This document shows positions 17,392 through 26,164 of a stretch of DNA of 64,000 bases, piece after piece. How positions within the stretch are numbered: the stretch's first letter is position 1; each line of letters opens with the position of its first letter. The notes beneath the pieces were generated by a model. The model was not told the DNA's origin. It saw only the letters and a list, made by a program, of their open reading frames with translations, and made no database searches. Both the position numbers and the translations under genes were made by a program. This DNA comes from Candidatus Flexifilum affinis (GTDB lineage: Bacteria > Chloroflexota > Anaerolineae > Aggregatilineales > Phototrophicaceae): the NCBI GenBank assembly GCA_016713325.1, contig JADJPJ010000002.1, positions 1 to 64,000 of the forward strand, given 5' to 3'.

Positions 17392-17799
17392 CTATGATCC
17401 TGCTTCTGTGGTGGCCTCTTCGGTCGCTTCGACCTCTTCAGCGCCGCCCGCGGCCTCAATCAGCGCCGTGAGCTGGGCGATCTTGCGCTTGATCTTGTCG
17501 ACATTGACCTGAACCGACGCGCCCTCGGAACCCGAGGCGGCCGCCAGGTTGCGTTCCTGAATGGCCAGTTCGGCCCCAAGCGCTGTCACTGTCGCCTGCA
17601 AGTCGGCGACGGGCAGTGAGGCGGGATCGACGGTCGGAGCGGGGGCCGCGGTCGGCGGGCGCTGCGTGGGAGCGACGGTCTCAGTCGGAGGGGCCGCGGG
17701 GGGTGATGTCGGGGTCGCGGCTTCCTGCGCGCCGCCGCACGCGGCCAGGGCCAGGACGAGGACCGCGCAGAGGATGAGTTGCCAGCTTCGATTGGTCAC
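17392..17799 (-). CDS. Small lipoprotein with Pro/Thr-rich linker and coiled-coil region
   Basis: A protein of about 135 residues. The signal ends in a lipobox (LVLALAAC-G), followed by a Pro/Thr/Ala-rich linker and a predicted helical coiled segment (LQATVTALGAELAIQERNLAAA and VNVDKIKRKIAQLTALIEAA). GTG 17799 has AAGGAGT at the right distance upstream; the frame is open further but without a ribosome-binding site. It lies between the TorD-like gene and the nine-haem cytochrome gene and may anchor or space the extracytoplasmic redox complex. No known family recognised. Confidence 0.75.
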   Translation of the reverse strand: MTNRSWQLILCAVLVLALAACGGAQEAATPTSPPAAPPTETVAPTQRPPTAAPAPTVDPASLPVADLQATVTALGAELAIQERNLAAASGSEGASVQVNVDKIKRKIAQLTALIEAAGGAEEVEATEEATTEAGS

Positions 17800-17896
17800 A
17801 ATGGACTCCTTGGTTGCTCTAAAGCGTTCTGGTTTCCTGAAAGGAATGAGAACCGAGAAATGAGAGACGAGGAAACGACACGGACTCCTGGTTGCT

Positions 17897-17920
17897 CGGG
17901 CGCACACACGGGTGCGCCCG
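17897..17920. repeat. Perfect 9-bp-stem hairpin, dispersed-repeat family
   Basis: CGGGCGCAC at 17897-17905 pairs perfectly with GTGCGCCCG at 17912-17920 around a 6-base loop. It lies in the gap between the TorD-like gene and the lipoprotein gene. The hairpin at 2438-2459 has nearly the same arms. With no T run it may act as an mRNA-processing or stability element inside the operon. Confidence 0.55.
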
Positions 17921-17982
17921 GAAAACCACCGCATCACGACTTCGCGAAGATGCGCGCATTTCTCATCACTCTTGACTCAGTT

Positions 17983-18651
17983 CTACTCCACCTGCTCCTT
18001 GACGGCGCTGCTTTGCAGCAGGAGCAAGGTCTGCTCGTCCCAGTTCAGGAACCCCATCAGCACAGCGGCCAGCGCGCTGTAAAACGCCGTGTTGGCGCGG
18101 CGCTGGCAGAACATAGCGAATGTCGGCACCCACATCAGCAGGTGCTGTCTGAGAAAGTCGAGCTGTTCGTTCAGCAGAAGCTTCTCCGCCTCGGCATCGT
18201 TTTGTTCGACGGCCTGGGTCAGGCGCTCCGTGAGCACCCGCATGAACTCCAGCTCGATGGCGATGGCGTCCTCCGGCATCTCGTGGATGCGGACGAACTC
18301 CATGCCATGGCGCGCGTAAAAGACGCGTACCTGTATCGTGTGCTGGTCGAACAGCAGATGATCCTCGTTACGGTAAACGCTCTCCCAGGGCGGGGCCTGC
18401 ATCGGTCCTGGCCCGATGAAGAGCCGTTTGAAATCGGCCCGCAGGTCCGTCATCGGAATTGTGCGGACTGCTTCGTCGATCTGGTCCAGCGCCTTGCCGG
18501 CCTCGTCGTCCAACCGCACCGGGAAGTCCGCGAAGGGCTTCTCCGCAGACAACCACTCCAGCAGCGCCTCGTCCGGCGCCTCCTGGTATAGGCGCTGCAG
18601 CAGTGCGTAGATGCTCTGGCGTGCCTGATGGACGATCAGCTGTTCATTCAT
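17983..18651 (-). CDS. TorD/DmsD-like molybdoenzyme maturation chaperone
   Basis: This all-helical protein of about 222 residues is of TorD/NarJ-family length. Seen are ARQSIYALLQRLYQEAPDEALLEWL at the start, the conserved segment DLRADFKRLFIGPGPMQAPPWESVYRNEDHLLFDQHT, and EFMRVLTERL. The PGPMQAPPWESVY region matches the family motif that holds the folded, cofactor-waiting form of DmsA-type enzymes. ATG 18651 gives the family-normal N terminus; the frame extends upstream to 18717 but would overlap dmsC. It probably guides the Tat-exported DmsA homologue encoded upstream. Confidence 0.85.
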   Translation of the reverse strand: MNEQLIVHQARQSIYALLQRLYQEAPDEALLEWLSAEKPFADFPVRLDDEAGKALDQIDEAVRTIPMTDLRADFKRLFIGPGPMQAPPWESVYRNEDHLLFDQHTIQVRVFYARHGMEFVRIHEMPEDAIAIELEFMRVLTERLTQAVEQNDAEAEKLLLNEQLDFLRQHLLMWVPTFAMFCQRRANTAFYSALAAVLMGFLNWDEQTLLLLQSSAVKEQVE

Positions 18652-18703
18652 GATTCTTGCCTCAACGCTTCTCGGACGGGGATTCAGGATCACCTTTGGA
18701 TCG

Positions 18704-19720
18704 CTACATGCCGCCAATCAGCAAGGTCGCGTTGCCGGCGTAGAACAGGTAGCGGGCAACGACCTCGGCAACGAACACGGACACGAACGCCAGAACGACC
18801 ATCAGGTAAAGCAGGTTCGAGCGTCGGGGTTGGCCGGCCAGATAGAACATGAAGACCGACAGGATGCCAGCGCCGGTGAAGGCCAGGAACAGCCGCGCGA
18901 ACCAGTGCACGGAATAGGTGGTGTGCAGCAGCATCAGCAGATTATCGTTGAGCGGGCTACGGACGGCTCCCAGATAGGCCATGTAGATGGGAATGGCCAC
19001 GAACAGCACGCCCACCAGCGCGATGGCGACAAACGAGAAGCCCTTGATCGAGTCGCGAAGCAGGCGCCCTTGCGTTTCCACCGTTTCCGGATCAATGGTT
19101 TTGCTGCGCTTCAACCATGCGTAATTGCCGACAAAGCCGACACTCAGCGCCATGAAGCCGAGCAGACCGGTGTCGACGAAGAACAGAATGACGGTATAGG
19201 GGTTCGCCCAGGCCGTCTGACGGGAAGCCAGACGTGGATCGTAGTAGATCATGGCGGCGCAGAACACGAAGATGATGCCGAGGATCGCCGCGATCCAGGC
19301 CAGGAGGATGCGCACTGTGGGCATGATGTTGCGCAGGCCCTGCGGAATGCGTTTCTGTATACTCTCCGGGAGGAGACAGGCGGCCTGCAAGACGGCGAAC
19401 GCGCCGCCGAACACCAGGAAGGCGCCATAGGCTGCCACTTCACGCGCCAGCCACGAGGTATCCAGATTGCGGAGCATGTTGAACGCGCGCTCCGGATTGC
19501 CCACATGACCAAAAACAGCCAGCATCCCCAGCACGAGGATCGGGCCGAGGGCCAGCAGGGCGCGCGTGCTGAGCAGATCGGCCTGACGCAGGTTCGCGGT
19601 TCGCACTGCATAGAAGTGCGCGAGACCCAGGGCGATGAATGCGCCAACAGACAGATCGCCAAGGATGTTGAAGATGATGAGCGACCACTCGTTATCGGGA
19701 GGGTTCATGGCTGATTCCAT
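18704..19720 (-). CDS. dmsC: DmsC-like membrane anchor subunit
   Basis: A 338-residue integral membrane protein with about eight to nine hydrophobic segments. It begins with NEWSLIIFNILGDLSVGAFIALGLAHFY, which matches the DmsC N terminus, and has AFGHVGNPERAFNMLRNLDTSWLAREV, the conserved DmsC segment with the His that is near the quinol site. It anchors DmsAB to the membrane and oxidises menaquinol. ATG 19720 and ATG 19708 are both possible starts. It follows dmsB after a 109-bp gap that contains a large palindrome. Confidence 0.88.
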   Translation of the reverse strand: MESAMNPPDNEWSLIIFNILGDLSVGAFIALGLAHFYAVRTANLRQADLLSTRALLALGPILVLGMLAVFGHVGNPERAFNMLRNLDTSWLAREVAAYGAFLVFGGAFAVLQAACLLPESIQKRIPQGLRNIMPTVRILLAWIAAILGIIFVFCAAMIYYDPRLASRQTAWANPYTVILFFVDTGLLGFMALSVGFVGNYAWLKRSKTIDPETVETQGRLLRDSIKGFSFVAIALVGVLFVAIPIYMAYLGAVRSPLNDNLLMLLHTTYSVHWFARLFLAFTGAGILSVFMFYLAGQPRRSNLLYLMVVLAFVSVFVAEVVARYLFYAGNATLLIGGM

Positions 19721-19759
19721 TCACACTAGCAAAACTTAACACGATATAGCTTTTCAGCG

Positions 19760-19793
19760 CCTCACCCCGCGCACGATCGTGCGCAGGGTGAGG
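19760..19793. repeat. 34-bp near-perfect palindrome between dmsB and dmsC
   Basis: CCTCACCC at 19760-19767 pairs with GGGTGAGG at 19786-19793, and the centre is the palindrome GCGCACGATCGTGCGC. Sixteen of seventeen base pairs match in the full hairpin. It sits inside the operon in transcripts reading from dmsB into dmsC. The CCTCACCC/GGGTGAGG arms match the ends of the repeat at 6047-6186. Confidence 0.7.
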
Positions 19794-19829
19794 ACGACTG
19801 CAACTCAGTTGAAGCCCGAAGTCCTCAGG

Positions 19830-20437
19830 CTAGATTTCTTCCTGATTCAGGATGACGCCCACGCGGTCCTTGGCGGACACATGCGCCGTGTACAGCGCAT
19901 TGGGGCCAATTTCTTCCGGATCGGCCAGGGCACGATCTGGAAAACCGCATCGGGATACTTCGCTTTCAGTTCTTCGACATCGCCCCAGTCCATGGCGCGC
20001 ATTGGGCAAGCTTCGACGCATGCCGGCGATCCGCCCGCATCGACGATGTCCTTGCAGAAGTCGCACTTGTCGACAATGCCGCGGTCCTCATAGAAGACCG
20101 GCGCACCCCACAGGCAGGCCCACTCACAGTAGTGGCAGCCGATGCACAGGCTGGTGTCGATCTTGACGATACCGTTGTCGTCCTTCGAAATCGCCGCGGT
20201 GGGGCACACCGGCAGGCACGGAGGATTTGAGCAGTGATGGCAGGCAGTAGGAACCGAGTAGGCGAAGACATCCGGCACCCAGGCCTTGCCGACCTGACGC
20301 CACTCACCACCACCCACCTCAAGAACGCGCCGCCAGTTCATCCCGGGTTCATTGCCTGCCCGATCCTTGCATGCCATTTGGCAAGCTTTGCACCCGATGC
20401 AGGCGTTCAAGTCTACGTAGAAACCATATTGAGCCAT
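19830..20437 (-). CDS. dmsB: DmsB-like iron-sulfur subunit, frame broken near its 3' end
   Basis: The protein carries four 4Fe-4S cysteine sets: CIGCKACQMAC, CHHCSNPPCLPVCP, CIGCHYCEWAC, and CDFC with CVEACP. This is the DmsB ferredoxin-like electron-transfer pattern linking DmsC to DmsA. The frame in which it starts runs on to 19847 with a foreign tail after AVFQIVP. The -1-related frame continues with the family-normal ADPEEIGPNALYTAHVSAKDRVG and stops at 19830. One extra base in the run at 19928-19930 restores a 202-residue protein, normal for DmsB. AGGAG precedes the ATG at 20437, 10 bp after the dmsA stop. Confidence 0.85.
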
Positions 20438-20447
20438 TGCTGTTCTC

Positions 20448-22867
20448 CTAGACTTTCTCGACCTGGACCATCATAGTCTGTTGCGTGTTGCCATAGGCAT
20501 ACGGAGTCGGTTTCTCGGACGACAGTGTATTCGCGCAACCGCGCCGGTCGACGCCTTCAGCATCCGGCGTATGCCAGGCACCCTGCGGGAGATCGACCAC
20601 GCCGGGCATGATGCGCATCGTCACGCGGGCCGGGACGATCACGGTGCCGCGATCGTTCCAGATCTTCACCATATCGCCGTCGGCGATTCCACGATCCTGC
20701 GCATCCTTCTGGTTGATGAACACGCGCTGCGGGAAAGCCTCTTCCAGCCAGTCGATGTTATCGAATGTCGAGTGGACGCGGTGCATATAGTGGTGATTGA
20801 TGGCCTGAAGCGGATAGTTCTCGGCTTCCGGCGACCACGGGCTGTCCCATTCCACGACGAACTTCGGCACCGCAGGAATTTCTTCCGGATTTTCCCGAGC
20901 GGCCAGAGCCGGCGAGAAGATCTCGATCAGGCCGGAAGGCGTGCCCAGCGGAGCGGCGGCCGGGTCGGCGATGAAGTCGGCGAAGGCCACGGGCGGGTTC
21001 GGATCGTAGGGCACTGTCATAGAGCCGCGGGCCACGAACGAGTCGCGATCGCCGTAGATGGCCGCGTTGTCGGTCACCATCGTATCGACCCACTGATTGA
21101 ACCAGTCTTCTTCTGTCTTGCCGCCTTCGGTGTACTGATCGTACAGGCCCAGGCGCTCGGCAATCATGGCGGAAATAGCGTAGTCGCTCTTCGTGCCATA
21201 CAGTGGTTCGATGACTTTCGGCATCAGGATGCGGCTGGCGCTGTATTTCCAGTTCGCCGCCATACCCCAGGTTTCCATCCACGTGCAGGCCGGCAAGACG
21301 ATGTCCGACATCTTGGCCGACGGGGTCAGGAAATGGTCGTGGGTGACGATGAACTCGGCCAGCGACTCATCGCCCAGGATTTCCATCGAGCGATTGATAT
21401 TAGTGTGCTGGTTGGTCAGGCAGTTGCCTGCGCAGTTGTAGATGAACTTGATGTTGTTGGGCAGCGTCTCTTCGCCTTCAGCCAGACCGCGTACGCCGTC
21501 AGCGGGTCCCATTTCGTTGCCGTGCAGCACCGCTTCGGTGAAGAGGTAGCATGGGATGGAGTAGGGGACCGGGTTGGCGACGGACGGGAAGCCCGCGCCT
21601 GGGGCTGATTCGCCGGAGATGGCGAAGCCGACGCCGGAAGCCCAGCCGCCGGGGACGCCGACGTTGCCGGTCAGAACCGGGAGGACGCAGCCCATACGGA
21701 CGACCTGCTCGCCATAAGCGCGGCGTTGCATTCCATAGCCCTGGTACAGCATCGCCGGCTTGGTATTGCCATATTCACGGGCAATCCGGGCGATGGTGTC
21801 GGCGGGCACCGCGGTATACTCTTCGGCCCACTGCGGGGTCTTGGGTACGCCATCGCTCTCGCCCAGGATATAGGCCTTGAACGATTCAGCATCCGCAAAG
21901 CCTTCGGGCATGTGCTGCGCGTCATAGCCCAGCGCATACTTGTTGACGAAGTCTTCGTCCACCAGGTTTTCGGTGATGAGCACGTAGGCCATCGCCGCCA
22001 TCATCGCGGTGTCGGTGCCGGGGCGAATGGGGATCCACTCGTCGGCCAGACCGGCGACGGTCATGGAGTGCCGCGGGTCGATGACGATCGTCTTGGCGCC
22101 GGCTTCGCGGGCCATTTTGACGAAGTACATAGTGTTGGTGCCGTCGATCATCTCGGCCGGGTTCCAACCCCACAGCAGGATCAGCTTGGTATGCAGCCAG
22201 TCGGCGCGGCTCTGGCCGGTGTTCTGCGTGCCGTAGACCGTCGGCGTGGCGGCCTGGATGGCGGCCCAGGAGTAGTTGTTGTAGAAACCGAGGCGTCCGC
22301 CGAACAGATCGAGCAGACGGTTGGCGTTGCCGGAGCCGTTGGTCAGGTTGCCGGAGCCGGTGGCATAGTGCGAATAGATGGCCGAGTTGCCATAGGTTTC
22401 CTTGACGCGCGTCAGTTGTTCGGCGACTGTATCGACGGCCTCTTCCCAACTGATTTCCTCGTATAGACCGGAGCCACGCGGCCCGGTGCGCTTCAAAGGA
22501 GCCTTGAGCCGATCGGGGCGTAGACACGACGGCGATACGAACGGCCGCGGACGCAAGCGCGAAGCTGCGGATCCAGCGGATCATCCGGACGGTCGGTGTC
22601 CGACGTGATGCGGACGATAACCCCATCCTGAACGTGCGCTTTAAGGACGCAGCGTCCGCCGCAGTTGTGCGCGCAGCCGGTCGGGAGCACCTGCACGTCG
22701 CCTTGGGCCAGAACTGCCTCCAGCGGGTACATGCCGTTGACCAGATCGACTCGCGTCGCCAGCACTGCGGTTGCGCCCGCAGCCGCCGACCACTGCAAAA
22801 AAGAGCGTCGGCTGAGGACAGCGCTGTTCAGTCGGTTGAGCAGATTTGTATCCTCTTGTATGCTCAT
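20448..22867 (-). CDS. dmsA: DmsA-type molybdopterin oxidoreductase, frame broken near its 5' end
   Basis: A Tat signal (SRRSFLQWSAAAG, residues about 19-31) is followed by the DmsA-type iron-sulfur motif CAHNCGGRC ... LRACVRGRSYRRR. The frame then breaks in the G run at 22515-22518 and resumes with DRLKAPLKRTGPRGSGLYEEISWEEA. The rest has the molybdopterin-binding segments (SHYATGSGN, LLWGWNPAE, VIDPRHS, WIPIRPGTD) and the C-terminal dinucleotide-binding domain. NNYSWAAIQ probably supplies the Ser ligand of molybdenum. One added base gives 806 residues, close to E. coli DmsA. Substrate (DMSO, TMAO or another S- or N-oxide) cannot be fixed from sequence. Confidence 0.88.
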
Positions 22868-23233
22868 GAAAATGACCTCTCTCGCAAAATCATTCGAAAC
22901 GGGTGCCGGGCATCGCGATCAGTGGATAAAACGGAACAACCGTTACAGGTGCGGTGCACGCTTGACAGAAATCCTCGCGGGGTGACTCCCTGCATATCCT
23001 GCTCGATCTCCTTAACTATATTGTGAAAGATCGCACTTGTCTGTCAGCCCAGCGCCGAACTCCTGTCAGAAATAATCTGACATTTGGCCTACTCAACAGG
23101 TGACCACGGTAAAATGCCGATAGATTATGATGAGGAGGCTTAAAAGATTACTGACCGCCAAATCCGGAAGGCGGCGCATTTGGAGAAGGGGAACTTCCCT
23201 CCATCGACGACACCCCCTGCCAGAGGAATACTT
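22868..23233. promoter_or_regulatory. Divergent promoter region between dmsA and the sensor kinase, with CTGTCAG repeats
   Basis: The 366-bp gap carries promoters for both directions. CTGTCAG occurs at 23041-23047 and again at 23063-23069; the second copy forms an inverted repeat, TGTCAG (23064-23069) ... CTGACA (23077-23082), with a 7-bp spacer. TTGACAG occurs at 22962-22968. CTGACAG recurs at 24778-24784, before the second kinase-like gene. These are plausible sites for the NarL-type regulator encoded at 25505. GAGGAGG and GAGGA sequences lie upstream of the kinase start. Confidence 0.5.
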
Positions 23234-24747
23234 ATGTGCACTGCAACCCAAACTACGACTTTGCCTGCCCTCCAGCAGCTAGCTGAACAGTGGGCGTCGG
23301 TGCTTTGCTCGTACTATCCTGATGTCGATCCGGTCCGCGTCGCGCCACCGATCGGCGAGGGCGTCCGCTGCTTCTACCGATTTGTGAACGGCCAACCGGT
23401 CTCCTGGGATCTGGGCCGGCTTCTGTCCCTGCTCGTCGACCAGCCGGCTATTCACGACGTCACCCTGGTCTTCAACTCCCTGCGCAAAGCCTTGCGCCAC
23501 CTGATGGCGGAGAGGGATTTGCAGACGATCCTCTGGATCAGCGACCGTCTGGACGAGTGGCTGGCGCAGATGATCACTCGCTACGACACGCATCGCGTCC
23601 ATCAGTCGCGCAAGCGCTGGCAGGACGCCGTGCAGCGCCTTTCCCGACTGAATACGCTGAGTCACTGTGTCGCTGCGCTGAACACCTCCCTGGATCTGCA
23701 GTCGGCGTTCACCGCTACTGTCGAACTTGGGCGCCTGCTCACCAGCGCCGACGTGTGCGTCTTCTATCAATGCGCGGGGGAGTGCTGCGGCTGCGGGCCT
23801 ACGCCGGTGAGGTCGCACCTGCTCAGGTGATCCCGATTGAGATGCCGGACCTGCAAACTCAGACGGTCATCGACCGCAGCCATCAGGATTTTCCGCTTGA
23901 GGTCGCCAGCAAAAACCTTGCGCTGCCCGAAGTGCGAGCGCTGCACTGTCTGCCGCTCCAGACCAATAATGTGGTCACCGGTAAGCTGATCTTCATCTTC
24001 TTCGCCGAGCAGACGATCTCGCTCCAGGACCTGCGTTTGCAGGAGATCTTCGCCGGGCATGCGTCGCAGGCCATTTACAACGCTCAGCTCTACGAGCGGC
24101 TGAGCGTGCTGAGCGCCGCCCACGAGCGCCGGCAGATCGCCTGTGAAATGCACGATACCCTGCTGCAGACGCTCATCTCGCTCAACATCAACCTGCGCGT
24201 CATGCACAACTTCGCCCAGGAAGGGCGTTGGGACGATCTGCTGCCGCTGGTTGATTCGGTGCGCGATCTGGGCAAGATGGCCATGCAGGAGGGGCGCGAC
24301 ACGCTCAACGACCTTCGCTGCGATGCCGACGACCGGCACGAGCGCAACCTGATCGACGCACTTCAACCGGAGATCGATGCCTTCGCCGACCGCGCGGGGT
24401 TCCAGCCCCGGTTCGCTTTTGATGAAGACGCCTACATTCCGTCCGATGTCAGCCACCACATGTGCCGGTTGGTGGGAGAAGCGCTGACCAACGTCCATCG
24501 TCATGCCAGGGCCAGCGCTGTACAGATCACCATCGAATGCAGTGACGACACGCTGCACGTTCGCATTGCCGACGACGGCGTGGGTTTCCACCCGGGGCAT
24601 GTCGATCAGCGTATGTCGTTCGGTTTGCTGGGCATGCAGGAGCGCGCACGTCTGATCGATGCGCAGATCGCCATCGACAGCGCGCCGTCCAAAGGCACCG
24701 TTGTCCGGATCAATTGGCCACTGCGCTTGATGCCGAAGGGCAACTAA
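23234..24747 (+). CDS. NarX/LiaS-type sensor histidine kinase with GAF domain, frame broken once
   Basis: The N-terminal part (about 1-150) has no recognised sensor motif and no membrane segment, so it is probably cytoplasmic. A GAF-like domain follows (LSHCVAALNTSLDLQSAFTATVELGRLL to GHASQAIYNAQLYERL). HisKA_3 has the phospho-acceptor motif ERRQIACEMHDTLLQTL, and the ATPase domain has GEALTNVHRHA, ADDGVGF and FGLLGMQERA. The frame breaks at the G run 23776-23780; one added G joins the GAF halves and gives 504 residues. GAGGA 6 bases upstream supports ATG 23234. It is divergent from dmsA and probably pairs with the response regulator at 25505. Confidence 0.85.
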
Positions 24748-24839
24748 GGCTTTTGCTGATGGCTTTGAGGTTTTTTCCTGACAGAGCCGCCAGACAAAAG
24801 ATGATACATTAGGAAGAAGCTGAGTCGAGCGGACACCAA

Positions 24840-25508
24840 ATGACGGACCACCGCGGCCTCGATGAGCGGGTGTCTCAGTTATCGAATGTTTTGACGCAGG
24901 TGCTGGCTTCGCAGGAAGTCGAGCGCCGTACCCTCACGTACACCCTGCGCGAGGAAATTGGCCAGTCGCTGACAGCTCTGGCGATCAACCTGCGCATTCT
25001 GGAGCAGCAGAACGGTCTTCCCCTGAACTCCGAGCTGATCGGAGACATGCGCAAGCTGACGACGTCTGCACTGCACGAACTGGACCGACTCCAGCGCCGT
25101 CTGTATCCACCCGCCCTGGAGAGTCAGGGCTTGATCCAGGCCTGTGAGGTGTACATCCAGGAGTTCGCCCGGACCCATCAGGTCCGTGTGGAGATGGACG
25201 CCGAAGTGCCGCTGCGGCGGTTGCCGACCGAGGTCGAAATCACGCTGTTTCGCATCATCCAGGATGTCATGGAGCATGTGCGCGAGCAGCGCTGCGCCAG
25301 CGAGGTGCGTCTGCGTCTGCGCTTTGTCAAGGAATTTGCCTATCTGGTCATCGAGATCGATAGCATTGCCGAAATTGAAGGCTGGCGCACGACCCTGATG
25401 GTCGAACGCGCGGAAGCGTCCGGTGGGCGCTGCGCGGTGATGGCGCTTCCGTTGGCCGGGGCGCGATTCGAGATCGCGCTGCCAGTGGGTATGAGGGAAA
25501 ATACATGA
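24840..25508 (+). CDS. Degenerate NarX-type histidine kinase (pseudokinase)
   Basis: A 222-residue protein with the layout of a HisKA_3 plus ATPase unit and nothing else. The dimerisation helix reads LTYTLREEIGQSLTALAINLRILEQQ, where the normal kinase has ELHDEIGQSL: the phospho-accepting His is Arg and the next Asp is Glu. The ATPase part keeps the helix LFRIIQDVMEHVREQ but lacks the N-box Asn, the DxGxG loop and the G2 box. It keeps FEIALPVG at the end. It could modulate the neighbouring kinase or regulator without phosphate transfer. Its stop overlaps the regulator start by 4 bp. Confidence 0.82.
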   Translation: MTDHRGLDERVSQLSNVLTQVLASQEVERRTLTYTLREEIGQSLTALAINLRILEQQNGLPLNSELIGDMRKLTTSALHELDRLQRRLYPPALESQGLIQACEVYIQEFARTHQVRVEMDAEVPLRRLPTEVEITLFRIIQDVMEHVREQRCASEVRLRLRFVKEFAYLVIEIDSIAEIEGWRTTLMVERAEASGGRCAVMALPLAGARFEIALPVGMRENT

Positions 25509-26164
25509 TACGGGTGTTCATTACGGAAGATCATGCCGTGGTACGTTCAGGACTGCGCCTGTTGATCGACAATGAACCCGATCTCAGTGTCGTGGGCGAG
25601 GCGAACAGCGGCGCCGATGCGTTGGCCCGAGTCGGACCCCTGAAGCCGGATGTCGTGCTGATGGATATCTCCCTCCCGGACATCAACGGGTTGGAGGTCG
25701 TCCGCATGCTGAAGCAGCGGCCGGATTCCTCCTGTCGTATCCTGATGCTGACGATGCACCCCGAGGCCGACTATCTGCGTCTGGCGCTCGATGCGGGCGC
25801 TGATGGCTATGTGGTCAAGTCGGTGGCGGACGACGAACTGCTCGACGCCATCCGTGTGGTCTATCGAGGGCGATCCTACCTGCGCTCGGAGGCGGTTTCA
25901 GTGCTGATCGACGACAGCGCCTCCCACATGCCGGAGAGCGTGCTATCGGAGCGTGAAGTCGAGGTTCTGAAGCTGGTAGCCCACGGCTATACCAACGCGG
26001 AAATCGGCAATCAGCTCTATCTGAGCCCAAAGACCGTCGATACCTATCGCCGCCGGGTGATGCAGAAACTCTCCCTCGACACGCGCGCTGACCTGGTCGA
26101 CTACGCCCTCAAGCACGACCTGCTCAAGGCCACACAGAGCACTGTTCATGACCCCCGGCATTAA
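25505..26164 (+). CDS. NarL/FixJ-family response regulator
   Basis: A 219-residue regulator with a receiver domain (1-120) that keeps the acidic pair (FITEDHAVV), the phospho-acceptor Asp in DVVLMDISLP, and the Lys in GYVVKSV. A LuxR-type helix-turn-helix follows (LSEREVEVLKLVAHGYTNAEIGNQLYLSPKTVDTYRRRVMQKL). It is translationally coupled to the pseudokinase through an ATGA overlap. The output is probably the dmsABC operon and its own cluster, which share CTGTCAG motifs. Confidence 0.93.
   Translation: MIRVFITEDHAVVRSGLRLLIDNEPDLSVVGEANSGADALARVGPLKPDVVLMDISLPDINGLEVVRMLKQRPDSSCRILMLTMHPEADYLRLALDAGADGYVVKSVADDELLDAIRVVYRGRSYLRSEAVSVLIDDSASHMPESVLSEREVEVLKLVAHGYTNAEIGNQLYLSPKTVDTYRRRVMQKLSLDTRADLVDYALKHDLLKATQSTVHDPRH

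Noticed and set aside
19928..23780. Programmed ribosomal frameshifting in dmsA, dmsB and the kinase
   Set aside because: The breaks lie in plain C/G runs at ordinary positions, no known slippery heptamer or stop-coupled arrangement is seen, and three unrelated genes are affected in the same way; run-length error is simpler.
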